In this document: in pieces, positions 17,880 through 26,846 of the stretch
Layout: every line of letters starts with the position of its first letter
How positions within the stretch are numbered: the first letter of the stretch is position 1
Source: Bradyrhizobium sp. AZCC 2262
GTDB lineage: Bacteria; Pseudomonadota; Alphaproteobacteria; Rhizobiales; Xanthobacteraceae
Length of the DNA stretch: 64,000 nucleotides
NCBI RefSeq assembly: GCF_036924535.1
Contig: NZ_JAZHRT010000001.1
Coordinates: forward strand, 2,170,001 to 2,234,000
Direction of reading: 5' to 3'
Position numbers and translations under genes: made by a program
Notes under the pieces: generated by a model
Seen by the model: only the letters and a program-made list of their open reading frames with translations
Databases searched by the model: none
Told to the model about the DNA's origin: nothing

Positions 17880-18198
17880 CGACCATACCGGAAATGTTGG
17901 AGAGAGACTTTGATGAAATTCGCGGAGCTCACGCACAGGATGTAACTGCGCGTAAGTGGCCGGATCGGCCACGATCAGATCGGTGCGCCGGGCAACCACA
18001 AGAGCCAGAGGATCTTCGGGTTCCAGCGATGCGATGAGATAGAGCTGCCGGCCTTCGCCCAGAAGCACGCGCTTGACGGGCGCGTTGAGCGTGACCTGTT
18101 GCAGTTTGGTGGGACGCCTCAAAGCCGGGAATCGCGCCGACATAAACGCGCTTGTTCCGGAAATAGCGCTCATTGATCGGGGCGACCGCAATCCGCAT
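17880..18198 (-). pseudogene. Unidentified frameshifted gene remnant
   Basis: Two minus-strand frames read as one broken protein: MRIAVAPINERYFRNKRVY from 18198, then, after a shift near 18115, RPTKLQQVTLNAPVKRVLL and LIASLEPEDPLALVVARRTD. The composition looks protein-like in both segments, but I do not recognise the family. It overlaps or abuts the 3' end of the GlpD-like gene and begins the decayed region. Low confidence that it was ever one gene. Confidence 0.3.
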
Positions 18199-19242
18199 TT
18201 GGTTACGCGCTAATTTGGTCAGATCGAGAAGAAGTCCGATCGGATAGGGGTGTCTAAATCCGATTCACTACTAATCGACACCGCTCTTTCGATTGCCGTT
18301 CCTCCATAATGACGTCATTGCGCAGCGAATGATTCCTCGCAGATGCATCGCGGTTTTTTGGTGGATTAAGGGAGAATGGCGATGCGCCCAGCGACGTTTC
18401 TGAGGAGTTGGCTTTATATGGCCAGCAGTTCTCTGTGGGAGCATATTGCCGCCGTTATGGACGGCTTGGCGATCGCGCGCGCCCGGCGGCTATACTATTT
18501 TCGCGGAAATAGTATAACGAGGCGAATACGAAAGAAAATACGGTAAACGATTGAAATCGCAAGACTATCGCTTTTCAGTGGCCCCCATGATGGATTGGAC
18601 CGGGACATCTCGAACAGCGAAGTAGGATCAATACTTAACAATAGTCGTCGCTCGGCGTGCAGTACCAAATGCAGTACCGATCTGGTTTTGAGGCGTAAGC
18701 AGGCGATTGATGTCGCAATTTGGTGTGCATTGGGTCACTCGCGCGTAGCGCAGCGTACTACGCCAATCTGCGCGATTGCGCTCCTTCGAACGTAGGCGGC
18801 GTTCTGTCCCGTTTATCAAGGTGGTGGAGGCTGCGAGTATCGCGCGCCCGTCGTTGTCACCGTTCGCTGCTTGGGCTCAGTCGAATTTGAAAAGCTCAGC
18901 GGTTCTCTACGGCTTTCGCCTCAACAAGATGCTCGAGGCCCATCGTCGCCAGTGTTCTGTCGCAGAATGAGCGTGTGTGGACGCCCCGCAAGATGCAAGC
19001 AGTTTTTTCCGGTCGCGTCCAGGCATGTGGTCAGGTGCGGTCGTGTGTCCGGCCTCATGATGCGGCTTCATCCACGCCGCGGGCCCGTATGGAGATATGC
19101 AGACCGGGACCATTTCGGTTATGCGCGCTCGAAGGCGCTTCGCTCATAATGCTGGTTTGCCCGATCCGGTCTCGTGACCATTTGCCCTTACGTGTCCTTT
19201 CGCCCTGCTTCCACCTTCAACGTCAACCCGTCGATCGTTGCT
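18199..19242. other. Non-coding or decayed stretch
   Basis: About 1 kb with no convincing gene on either strand. It contains a perfect palindrome at 18491-18516 and a short repeat (GCAGTACC twice near 18660-18680). Short open frames here show no family motif. It borders the IS110 element and is probably a mixture of old insertions and lost genes. Confidence 0.5.
18491..18516. repeat. Perfect A+T-rich inverted repeat
   Basis: TATACTATTT and AAATAGTATA, 10-bp perfect arms around a 6-bp centre (TCGCGG). The A+T-rich arms stand out in GC-rich surroundings. It could be an operator or an insertion scar; no gene starts directly beside it. Confidence 0.6.
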
Positions 19243-20271
19243 CTATGTGGCTGCGACCGCCGGATCCCTATAAATTCCGCCCTTTGCCATAAGCGCCCAC
19301 GCAACGCGCGCCATGCGGTTGGCTAAGGCGACGGCTACCAGCATGCGCGGCTTTTTTGCCATCATCCGCCCCAGCCAGGAGCCTTTCGGTGCGCCGCGTC
19401 GTACCGCCCAGCGAACTACGGCGACCGCGCCAATGATGAGCAAGCGGCGAAGATCGCGCTGCCCCATCTTCGAGGTCCTGCCGAGCCGCTCTTTGCCCCC
19501 GGTCGAATGTTGGCGCGGTGTAAGGCCAATCCAGGCAGCGAAGTCACGACCCTTGGTGAAGGTCTCAGCTGGTGGTGCGAATGTCGTCATGGCCGCTGCC
19601 GTGACGGCACCAATTCCAGGAATCGTCATCAGTCGCACTATGGTTTCGTCACTGGAGGCACGCGCCCGGAGTTCTTTCTCCAGCACCTCAATCTCTTCAC
19701 TCAATGTCATGATCTGCTTCACCAACATGCCTGCCAGTTTGACCACGGGTCCCGGAAGTATACCGCTTTCTCCCTCGATCACCGCGATCAAGCGACCGAT
19801 GTGGACAGGGCCTGCCCGAGCCACGACACCGTATTCGGCTAGATGACCACGCAGGGCATTGATTGTCTGAGTACGCTGCCTCACCAGCAAATCCCGTGTC
19901 CGGAACGCCATCGCGGCAGCCTGCTGTGCTTCGGTCTTCGGTGCGACGAAGCGCATGGTCGGTCGCAAAGCCGCCTCCACAATTGCCTCGGCATCGGCCG
20001 TATCGTTCTTCTGCCGCTTCACGAACGGCTTTACATACCCTGGCGCGACCAGCCGGACCTGATGACCCAGCGCTCCGATCGCACGCGCCCAATGGTGCGC
20101 TCCCGCGCAGGCTTCCATTGCCACGATGCAGCTTGGCTGAGACGCGAAGAATCTCAGAACTTGTCCACGCGTGAGTTTCCGCCGGAAAACTACCGATCCA
20201 TCCGCCGTCGCGCCGTGCGCCTGAAACACGTTCTTGGCCAGGTCCAACCCGATGATGCTAATCTCTTCCAT
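19243..20271 (-). CDS. IS110 family transposase (DEDD recombinase)
   Basis: Transposase of 342 residues. The N-terminal RuvC-like DEDD domain begins IIGLDLAKNVFQAHG, with further acidic residues in VAMEACAGAHHWA and KNDTADAEAI. The C-terminal transposase_20 domain has LMTIPGIGAVTAAAM and the serine-bearing region GLTPRQHSTGGKERLG. The start at 20271 (MEEISII) was chosen over an upstream in-frame ATG because the extension has no family similarity. The open frame is intact, so the element could be active. Such elements use a structured non-coding RNA from an element end to guide insertion; the likely ends are outside the coding region but I could not define them. Confidence 0.92.
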   Translation of the reverse strand: MEEISIIGLDLAKNVFQAHGATADGSVVFRRKLTRGQVLRFFASQPSCIVAMEACAGAHHWARAIGALGHQVRLVAPGYVKPFVKRQKNDTADAEAIVEAALRPTMRFVAPKTEAQQAAAMAFRTRDLLVRQRTQTINALRGHLAEYGVVARAGPVHIGRLIAVIEGESGILPGPVVKLAGMLVKQIMTLSEEIEVLEKELRARASSDETIVRLMTIPGIGAVTAAAMTTFAPPAETFTKGRDFAAWIGLTPRQHSTGGKERLGRTSKMGQRDLRRLLIIGAVAVVRWAVRRGAPKGSWLGRMMAKKPRMLVAVALANRMARVAWALMAKGGIYRDPAVAAT

Positions 20272-20400
20272 GGACGTCCCCTTCGTAGCGGTTTCGACAC
20301 CACTACCTTGGCACAATGGATGCCGTCGGGGGCGTCCACCCCCTCGGTTATGGAGCGCCAGCCTAACCGCAACAAACGGCACAATGGGAGCAAGTTACGC
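20272..20400 (-). mobile_element. Upstream end of IS110-family element (boundary uncertain)
   Basis: This stretch precedes the transposase start and holds a hairpin with GGGGG/CCCCC arms around 20328-20344. IS110-family elements lack classical terminal inverted repeats, so the boundary is not visible by eye. The region is where a bridge RNA would lie if this is an IS110-group element. Confidence 0.35.
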
Positions 20401-20496
20401 TTGTGCCATCGAGATCGCACCAAACGACGTGGCAGGAATCGGGAGGATGTTCGGTGGCCAGACCTGCCGTCTCGAGGTCCTGCCGCGATCGATCCT

Positions 20497-21392
20497 TCAA
20501 TCGAGATCACGGCGGTATCGGCTTGGCGCCTGTCCGGTCAGCCGATGAAAGGCTGCCGTAAATGTACTGGTTTCGCTGAATCCAACAGCGAGCGCTATCG
20601 CGGTGATCGACAGCTCGCGCTTGGCCAACAGCTGCTTCGCTCGTTCGATGCGGCGCGTTGCATGATATTTGCGCGGCGGCACGCCGAAGGACCGCTTGAA
20701 AGATCTGCAGAGATGGTAGGGGCTTAGCTGCACCAGCTGCGCAAGGGCCGCGAGCGGAATGTCGTCAGAGACATGCTCCTCTATGTATTCGGCCAGTCGC
20801 CTTTGCTGCCAAGCCGCCAAACCGCCTCGATCCGCCGGTGTGCTAAGCGGATCGGCATTGCCATTGATGCGAACGAGTTCGTGCGCAAGCAAAATCCCCA
20901 ATGCCTCCCCATACTGCCGATGCATCAAGCTGCGATTTTCAACCTGGGCCTTGAGCTTGAGAGCGGTCTCCCACAGGTTCCGGTCATAGAAGAACAGCCG
21001 TGGCTTGAATTCAATCTCGGAGAACCGCAGTTCTGGATCGGCAAGGGGCCCCTGCGGATCGATGTAAATCTGAACCGTACGTGCGAACGCACGCGGTTGC
21101 TGCGATCCGCGAAGGTTATGTCCTGCGGGGACGAAGGTAAGTTTATGTGAAAGGATGCGTTGGTTCGACCGGGGCAGCCCCTCAAGCAGAGTTTCTCCTG
21201 CTCTCGCTCCGAAAGCTCCGCAGCAATGAGGAGATGGCGGGGAGATCTGAAGCGATATTCGAAAGGCGTGCGCCGCTTCACCTGGACCGTCTCGACCTTG
21301 AAGCCACGCCAGGTCTCGCAATGGCGTTTGACGATCTTCGCTGGCGAATAGGCGATGACCGAGCCCGTCTCAATTTGTGTGTCGCTTCGCAA
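20497..21392 (-). pseudogene. AraC family transcriptional regulator, frameshifted
   Basis: Two overlapping minus-strand frames make one AraC-type protein of about 295 residues. The N-terminal part runs from ATG 21392 (MRSDTQIETG) through KVETVQVKRRTPFEYRF. After a single frame change near 21195-21215 it continues with SHKLTFVPAGHNLRG, then the two helix-turn-helix motifs (IPLAALAQLVQLSPYHLCRSF and LSITAIALAVGFSETSTF) and ends at 20497. The DNA-binding domain is complete, but the effector domain is split from it. Either the gene is dead or there is a sequencing error. It lies beside the IS110 element. Confidence 0.8.
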
Positions 21393-21409
21393 CGCCCGTC
21401 GACCAGGAC

Positions 21410-21664
21410 CTAGTGGAGTTCCGGATTCACTCGGTGTGCATCGAGGCCGGCCCGAACGAGGGCGAGCACGCTCTCCTCTAGCGGAAGATCAGCGCTGCGG
21501 GCGAGCGCTTGGTCCACGTCTGAAAGCAAGTCTGCGGCGTGCGCCTGAAACAGGGCCTCGACGAGGGACTCCTTGTTGGGAAAATACTGGCAGAGCGTTC
21601 CAATGCTGACGCCGGCCCGCTCTGCAATCGCCCCTGTTGTCGATTCATCATATCCGCGGGCCAC
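21410..21664 (-). pseudogene. TetR family regulator remnant
   Basis: The open frame begins inside a TetR helix-turn-helix (GYDESTTGAIAERAGVSIGTL, then YFPNKESLVEALF) and stops after about 84 residues, where an intact family member would have about 200. The usual N-terminal helix is not in frame upstream, and the ligand-binding domain is cut by a TAG at 21410. It lies 17 bp from the broken AraC gene. It is a double-truncated remnant. Confidence 0.75.
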
Positions 21665-21903
21665 CCGCCCGAGGCGTTTGCCATTTCGCCCGTGGAGACG
21701 ATGGCGGATCGGTCGATCCGCAATTCCGGACGGTCGCTCAAGGTCAGCGCTTGCGTGTTGGCGACGAGATTATCCGGTGGCTTGATCAGGCACTCGGCGT
21801 CGGCGCCGACGCGGCCTCAACCGTCGAGTGTCGTTGGGGTGCACAAACCACGCGCGGCACGAAAGACCAATGCGCCGCGGCTATTGTTCTTGCTCAGGCG
21901 CAA

Positions 21904-22155
21904 TCATTTATCGTGCGCCCTTGCAGGGCTGCCATAGACCCACATGGGTTCGCCGCACTCGCTCGGACCATGGTCGGTCATACAGGCGGCGCTCCACGGC
22001 GGAGCCAGGACCGCGCGACCGACTGCGCCGGCTGCGGTATAAGCGTCTCTCGCCGCGCCGGCATGGGCTTCTCTTGCAACGGCGGGAACGGTGAAGGTTG
22101 TGGTCACCACAAGCGCCAGCAAGGACGCGACCGAAAGATTGCTCTTCATCATCAT
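21904..22155 (-). CDS. Small exported protein of unknown function
   Basis: 83-residue open frame starting MMMKSNLSVASLLALVV, a clear Sec signal peptide with likely cleavage after VAREA or PAVA near residues 25-30. The mature part is about 55 residues, Ala-rich, with two cysteines (CMTDHGPSEC) that could pair, and ends in WVYGSPARAHDK. I do not recognise a family, though small exported proteins of this kind are common in Bradyrhizobium. The three tandem ATG codons leave the precise start open. Confidence 0.55.
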   Translation of the reverse strand: MMMKSNLSVASLLALVVTTTFTVPAVAREAHAGAARDAYTAAGAVGRAVLAPPWSAACMTDHGPSECGEPMWVYGSPARAHDK

Positions 22156-22461
22156 AGACTCCGATTCTATTACATCAGGTCGTGCGAGATGGTTGCTCGC
22201 ACCATAGGGGGTCGCGAAGCCGACGGGGTTGGCTTCTTCACGCACATGGAGAAACCAACCGCTGTTTAAAGAGATCGTGCGCTCACGTTGTTTCAACACC
22301 GCGTGATGTCGTTGTGTAAGACGTCGCTTCGTCCCGTCGTCGACCATATGCAAGATGTCGGTTGGGCACCGATGTGTTGGGTAGTTGCCAGGGCGAACGC
22401 TCGCGTGATGCACCCTCCCTCGCAATGAAAATCTGGCAATGCTTCTCAACATTTTGTAGGC

Positions 22462-22478
22462 GTTCGGCATAGCCGAAC
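22462..22478. promoter_or_regulatory. Palindrome GTTCGGC-N3-GCCGAAC (copy 1)
   Basis: Perfect 7-bp arms around ATA. The same core occurs in the much longer palindrome at 23058-23090. It lies between the small exported protein gene and the NTF2-like pseudogene. A shared core at two places 600 bp apart suggests a protein-binding site. Confidence 0.5.
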
Positions 22479-22553
22479 ACCGCCGCGACTCCGCTGTCAA
22501 CCTGCCGCTAAAACAGGTTCGATCCGTCACATAGCGAAGGCCGCGAGGTCGGC

Positions 22554-22983
22554 GATGGGAAGGACAATCCAGAGATCATTGCCGCTTGTCGGCTGGCTTT
22601 CACTGGCTTCGAGAAGAACGATCGGTCTGAGTTGGTCCGGCTCCTCAGCGAGGACGTCGTGTTCGACTTCTCTGATTCTTGCCATATGGCGGCCGATATG
22701 AAGGCAAGGCGGAGTTTCTCGCCTTTGGAAGCATGTCGCGGACAAGTGGCAATACTACTACGACGCTCACGACATCCTGCAGGACCGCAACTATGTCCTC
22801 GCCCTCGTCGTGACCAAGGCGCTGTCTCGGGACAATATCCTCACGGAGAACGAGCACATGTTCCTGTTCAAGGCACACAACGGGCGCATCATATGCACGC
22901 GCCTCTATGTCGATGCCGCTCGCGCGCGCGACGTGCTGGAAGGCCGCGAGCCGCGTCGCTTTCCGAAGATGACTTCTGCGTAA
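22554..22983 (+). pseudogene. NTF2/SnoaL-like protein, multiply frameshifted
   Basis: The coding sense is clear but split among frames. DNPEIIAACRLAF and ELVRLLSEDVVFDFSD lie in one frame, RYEGKAEFLAF in the next, and KHVADKWQYYYDAHD to VLEGREPRRF in a third, ending at TAA 22981-22983. The junctions are near 22690 and 22730. Together they match a small NTF2-fold (nuclear transport factor 2 family) protein of about 140 residues. Two shifts make a sequencing error unlikely, so it is dead. No clean start codon is in frame. Confidence 0.7.
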
Positions 22984-23057
22984 CGACGATAAGGTGATCG
23001 CCGATACATCCATTCTCTGGCGCAACCGACTTTGAAAACTGAAGAGCGGATTTTATT

Positions 23058-23090
23058 TCACCGATGTTCGGCAATGCCGAACATCGGTGA
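23058..23090. promoter_or_regulatory. Long perfect palindrome (15-bp arms), core GTTCGGC-N3-GCCGAAC
   Basis: Perfect inverted repeat, arms 23058-23072 and 23076-23090, with the 3-nt centre AAT. It lies 150 bp before the lactonase gene and 75 bp after the NTF2-like pseudogene. It could be an operator for the cluster's IclR-type regulator, or a terminator hairpin without a T-run. Its core matches the site at 22462-22478. Confidence 0.6.
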
Positions 23091-23239
23091 GACCGGCCCC
23101 GTCAATGCATCGTAGGAAGGCTCTCGAGCCCTTACCGACAAGCCTGCCGCCCTCTCCGTGAAAGGTCCGGGCGGCGCACCCCAAGCTCGAAACGGCAGAT
23201 GCTTCGCGCATCGCCAGCGCCGACAACTTCGGAGGGAAT

Positions 23240-24028
23240 ATGACTGGTCTTCGAATAAGCGCGATGAACGTTGGACCGCTCAGCGTGGACGCCAACCTCC
23301 TGGTCGCATTCGCACCAGGCCGCCTAGAAATTCCCACGACCGCGGCCGTGATTGTCCATCCGACCTATGGCGTTGTGCTGTGGGATACGGGCATCAGCGG
23401 CGTGGTTGCGGATCCGGACCGGCGAGACGCCTATTGGGGCGCAAACGTCGCCAGCGGCTTTGGTCCGCACGCATTCAAGCGTGAGCACGCTATTGACGCC
23501 CAATTGGAGAAGTTGGGAATCAAGCCAAAGGACGTGCGCTACGTGCTCTATTCGCACCTGCACCTCGATCATGCCGGCGGCATGTCGTATTTTCCTGACG
23601 CCGTCCACGTCGTTCAACGCGATGAGATCCGCTACGCTATGTGGCCGGACACCTGGACCAGCCCGGTCTATTGCCAGAACGACTTCCGAGATATCCGGAA
23701 GCTCAACATTCTCGAAATCGATGGTGACTTCGACCTGTTTGAGGACGGCACCCTGCGTCTGCTGAAGACGTCCGGTCACGCTCCCGGCCATCAGGTTCTG
23801 ATCGTCAACCTGCCGAACCGAGGACGCATCTGTATGGCTGCCGATACTGGTCACCAGCGCGACGGGTTCGACAACTTAGTTCCGATGCCTTGGGACTGGA
23901 GCACGAGCGCTATGTCGATGACGCGGATGCGTATGAAACAGTTAGAGCGGAGCGGCGTACCAATTTTCCTCTGCCACGACGCCAGCGATTTCGCGAAGCT
24001 GCCGCAGGACGGCGAGTTCTGGGACTGA
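23240..24028 (+). CDS. MBL-fold metallo-hydrolase, N-acyl-homoserine lactonase type
   Basis: Cytoplasmic zinc hydrolase of 262 residues. The metal motif SHLHLDHAGG (HxHxDH) is near residues 109-118; further ligands are His in SGHAPGHQ, Asp in AADTGHQ and His in FLCHDASD. This arrangement matches AiiA/AttM-type lactonases, which open homoserine lactones or gamma-lactones. It is the first gene of a rightward cluster with an alpha/beta hydrolase, FAH-family enzyme and dehydrogenase, so it may open a catabolic lactone instead of quenching a signal, as AttM does in a gamma-butyrolactone operon. Confidence 0.85.
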   Translation: MTGLRISAMNVGPLSVDANLLVAFAPGRLEIPTTAAVIVHPTYGVVLWDTGISGVVADPDRRDAYWGANVASGFGPHAFKREHAIDAQLEKLGIKPKDVRYVLYSHLHLDHAGGMSYFPDAVHVVQRDEIRYAMWPDTWTSPVYCQNDFRDIRKLNILEIDGDFDLFEDGTLRLLKTSGHAPGHQVLIVNLPNRGRICMAADTGHQRDGFDNLVPMPWDWSTSAMSMTRMRMKQLERSGVPIFLCHDASDFAKLPQDGEFWD

Positions 24029-24150
24029 GACTTCGGTTGGGACTGGTCAAGCGCTTGCAGGGTGCAGTTGCGGTTGAGTGGCAATAAGTCCTCTTCGAAG
24101 CGAGGTGTTCCGTCCATGTTCCGACCCCTTTTCATAAGGTGAGTACCGAG

Positions 24151-25017
24151 ATGACACCGACTCTAAGGCGCCATACCATTGCCGTTAATGGGATCCGAAT
24201 GCATGTCGCAGAAGTTGGAGAGGGCGCACCCGTCGTCCTGCTTCATGGCTACCCCGAGACCTGGTACGCGTGGCGGAAGCAGTGGCCCGATCTAGCCCGC
24301 GATTACCACGTAATCATGCCCGATCTGCGCGGGTATGGCGACACCGACAAGCCCGACGTCGGCTACGATAAGCGGACCATGGCGGAAGACATCCGGCAGG
24401 TCGCGGTTCATCTCGGCTATGAGCGGATCGCACTCGTCGGCCACGATCGTGGCGCTCGGGTCGCGACGCGTTTCGCCAAAGATCACCGGGGCATGGTCGA
24501 TCGCCTGGCAGTGCTGGACAACATCCCGACCCGCGTTGTCTTCAATGCGACGGACGCGAAGCTCGCTAAGCTCTATTGGTTCTTCTACTTCCAACAGGTC
24601 CCGCATCTGCCCGAAGCGCTGATCCAGGGGCGAGAGGAAATCTTCCTCCGTCATTTCTACAGCACCTGGTGCTACAACCCCGGTGCGATCGAGGAGACCG
24701 CCGTCGCCGAGTATGTCCGCGCCTACTCCCAGCCGGGTGCCCTGCGGGGCGCGTTCAACGATTATCGTGCGGGGCCGGTTGATTTGAAGCAGGACATCGA
24801 GGATCAGGACGATCTGATCGACTGCCCAGTGCTGGCGATTTGGGGCTCCGACTTTGAGCTCGTCGGCAAAACCTTCGATGTATTGGAAGTCTGGAAGGGG
24901 TTCGCGAGCAACGTGCGCGGCGTCGCCATCCCCGAGTGTGGACATCTCCCCCAAGAAGAACAGCCGGAACGCGTGAATCAAGAACTGCGCGAGTTCCTTC
25001 GCGGATGGGGCGGGTGA
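24151..25017 (+). CDS. Alpha/beta hydrolase with Asp nucleophile (haloacetate dehalogenase/epoxide hydrolase type)
   Basis: 288-residue alpha/beta hydrolase. HGYPETW is the oxyanion region, the nucleophile is Asp99 in VGHDRGAR, and the catalytic His lies in ECGHLPQEE. Arg100 and Arg103 match the carboxylate-binding arginines of fluoroacetate dehalogenases, and the DYRAG motif is also shared. The halide-pocket His-Trp pair of those enzymes is replaced by Phe144-Phe145 (YWFFYF). The ATG at 24151 follows AAGGTGAG and is preferred over the GTG at 24139. It is likely a hydrolase of a 2-substituted acid or epoxide. True defluorinase activity is unlikely. Confidence 0.82.
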   Translation: MTPTLRRHTIAVNGIRMHVAEVGEGAPVVLLHGYPETWYAWRKQWPDLARDYHVIMPDLRGYGDTDKPDVGYDKRTMAEDIRQVAVHLGYERIALVGHDRGARVATRFAKDHRGMVDRLAVLDNIPTRVVFNATDAKLAKLYWFFYFQQVPHLPEALIQGREEIFLRHFYSTWCYNPGAIEETAVAEYVRAYSQPGALRGAFNDYRAGPVDLKQDIEDQDDLIDCPVLAIWGSDFELVGKTFDVLEVWKGFASNVRGVAIPECGHLPQEEQPERVNQELREFLRGWGG

Positions 25018-25021
25018 AGCC

Positions 25022-25876
25022 ATGAAACTTGTCAATTTTCATGGTTCAGAAGGCATCCAGGCTGGTGTCGTTCGTGAAGGCGGCGTCGAGGATCTAGCAG
25101 CCTCGGACCTTTGGCAGGGACCCGCGCCTGTTGCCCTCAGCGATATCTCTGCGCTCGCCGCGAAGATCGGGGCGCCAGCCAGTCCGCTCGTCCCGATTGA
25201 GAGCTTGCGCCTTGCCCCGGTCGTCGTGGCGCCTGAGAAGATCATCTGCGTTGGGCTCAACTATCGCCGTCATGCAGTCGAGGCCAACATGCCGATCCCC
25301 ACGACGCCGGTGATCTTCGGAAAGTTCGCGAATAGCCTGAGCGCCTCCGGCAACCACATCGCCCTCCCGACCGTCGACTTCAAGTATGACTACGAAGCCG
25401 AACTGGGGGTGATAATCGGCCGCGAGGCACGTGACGTATCGGTCGATCGAGCGTTGGACTCCGTCGCGGGATATTGCTGCGCCAACGATCTCTCCGCTCG
25501 CGGCACGCAACTCGCCACTAGCCAGTGGATGATCGGCAAGATGTTCGACGGGTTTCTGCCGCTAGGCCCATTTCTCGCGACGACCGACGACATCCCGGAC
25601 CCGCAAGCTCTCGGAATCCAGTGCCGGGTCAATGGCGAAATCCGCCAGTCCTCGTCGACAAGCGACATGATCTTCAGCGTTGCCGAGATCATCGCTTTCC
25701 TCAGCCGGCACGCCACGCTGAAGCCAGGCGATGTCATCATCACCGGTACGCCGGAAGGCGTCCTGATGGGTCACAAGACACCGATTTGGCTGAAGCCGGG
25801 CGACGAAGTCGCGATCGACATTGCCGGCCTTGGCGTCCTGACCAACATGCTCACCACGGAGGAAGCTCGTTCATGA
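25022..25876 (+). CDS. Fumarylacetoacetate hydrolase (FAH) family protein
   Basis: Cytoplasmic metal-dependent C-C bond hydrolase or decarboxylase/hydratase, 284 residues. The FAH-fold core includes VGLNYRRHAVEA, the metal ligands in DYEAELGVIIG (ExE) and CANDLSARG (Asp), and the C-terminal DVIITGTPEGV. The family acts on 2-keto or diketo acids (for example acylpyruvates or 2-keto-4-pentenoate). Its stop overlaps the next gene's start as ATGA, and the preceding hydrolase gene ends five bases upstream, so these are one operon. The substrate is probably a ring-opening or lactone-derived keto acid. Confidence 0.88.
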   Translation: MKLVNFHGSEGIQAGVVREGGVEDLAASDLWQGPAPVALSDISALAAKIGAPASPLVPIESLRLAPVVVAPEKIICVGLNYRRHAVEANMPIPTTPVIFGKFANSLSASGNHIALPTVDFKYDYEAELGVIIGREARDVSVDRALDSVAGYCCANDLSARGTQLATSQWMIGKMFDGFLPLGPFLATTDDIPDPQALGIQCRVNGEIRQSSSTSDMIFSVAEIIAFLSRHATLKPGDVIITGTPEGVLMGHKTPIWLKPGDEVAIDIAGLGVLTNMLTTEEARS

Positions 25877-26829
25877 AGACGGTTCTAGTTACCGACCATG
25901 TTTTTCCGAACCTCGATCCCGAAAATGCAGTCCTCGAGGGCATCGGTACGCTACGGGAAGCCGGTTCAGTCAAAGATGCCGAGCTGTTGGAATTGGCTCG
26001 GGATGCGGACGCGGTACTGAACTGCTACCGGCCGCTCTCCGCCGACATCGTCGAGGCCATGAAGAACTGCCGGATCATAGCGCGCTATGGCATCGGGGTT
26101 GACACGATCCCCTTGGAAGTCGCGACCTCGCGCGGCATCCAGGTCACGAACGTCCCGGATTATTGTATCGAGGAGGTTGCCGATCACGGCTTGGCGCTGA
26201 TCCTGGCATTGACGCGCGGCATCATCCGCGGTCTGGATCAGACCCGCGGCGGTGGCTGGAACGTGAAATTGCTTCGACCGCTTCACCGCCAACGTGGTCA
26301 AACACTCGGCTTGGTCGGGTTCGGCCGCATCGCCCGGGCGCTTGCCCATCGTGCAACGGCGCTTGGCTACGAAATTATCGTCTCCGATCCGTTTCTGTCC
26401 GACGAAGCGGTTCGGACTGGAGGCGCTCGCCCCGCCGACCTCGATACTCTGTTCAAAGAGTCTGACGTGGTCTCGCTTCATGCGCCGCTGACCTCGAAGA
26501 CCCGGCACATGGTCAATGCTGAGCGGCTGGCAACCATGCGAACTGGCGCTGTGCTGGTCAATACGTCGCGCGGCGGGCTAGTCGATTACGAGGCGGTCGT
26601 CACGGCACTCCGCGGTGGGACTCTCGGCGGTGCCGGCCTCGACGTCCTCGAAACTGAACCACCCGCAGCGCGTTCCTCGCCGATTGGTGAAGTGCCCAAC
26701 CTCGTTGTTACACCCCATCTGGCGTTCTACTCGGAGCAGGCGCTCGTTGAACTCCAGCGCAAGGCAGCGGAACAGATCCGCGCGGTTTTGGAAGGCCGTG
26801 CGCCAGATTATCCCGTCAACACGATCTAG
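25873..26829 (+). CDS. D-isomer-specific 2-hydroxyacid dehydrogenase, CtBP/PGDH-like
   Basis: 318-residue NAD(P)-dependent dehydrogenase. The cofactor motif is LVGFGRIARALAHR; the catalytic residues are Arg in NTSRGGLVD, Glu in LETEPP and His in VTPHLAFYS. The start at 25873 overlaps the FAH gene stop as ATGA; a longer in-frame open reading lies in the wrong frame of the FAH gene. It is the last gene of the cluster, facing the IclR gene across 17 bp. It probably reduces or oxidises a 2-keto/2-hydroxy acid formed by the FAH-family step. Confidence 0.86.
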   Translation: MKTVLVTDHVFPNLDPENAVLEGIGTLREAGSVKDAELLELARDADAVLNCYRPLSADIVEAMKNCRIIARYGIGVDTIPLEVATSRGIQVTNVPDYCIEEVADHGLALILALTRGIIRGLDQTRGGGWNVKLLRPLHRQRGQTLGLVGFGRIARALAHRATALGYEIIVSDPFLSDEAVRTGGARPADLDTLFKESDVVSLHAPLTSKTRHMVNAERLATMRTGAVLVNTSRGGLVDYEAVVTALRGGTLGGAGLDVLETEPPAARSSPIGEVPNLVVTPHLAFYSEQALVELQRKAAEQIRAVLEGRAPDYPVNTI

Positions 26830-26846
26830 CTCTGCCGCCGCTCAAC

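Noticed and set aside
24151..25017. Naming this gene fluoroacetate dehalogenase
   Set aside because: The halide-stabilising His-Trp pair is Phe-Phe, so the specific name is not supported.
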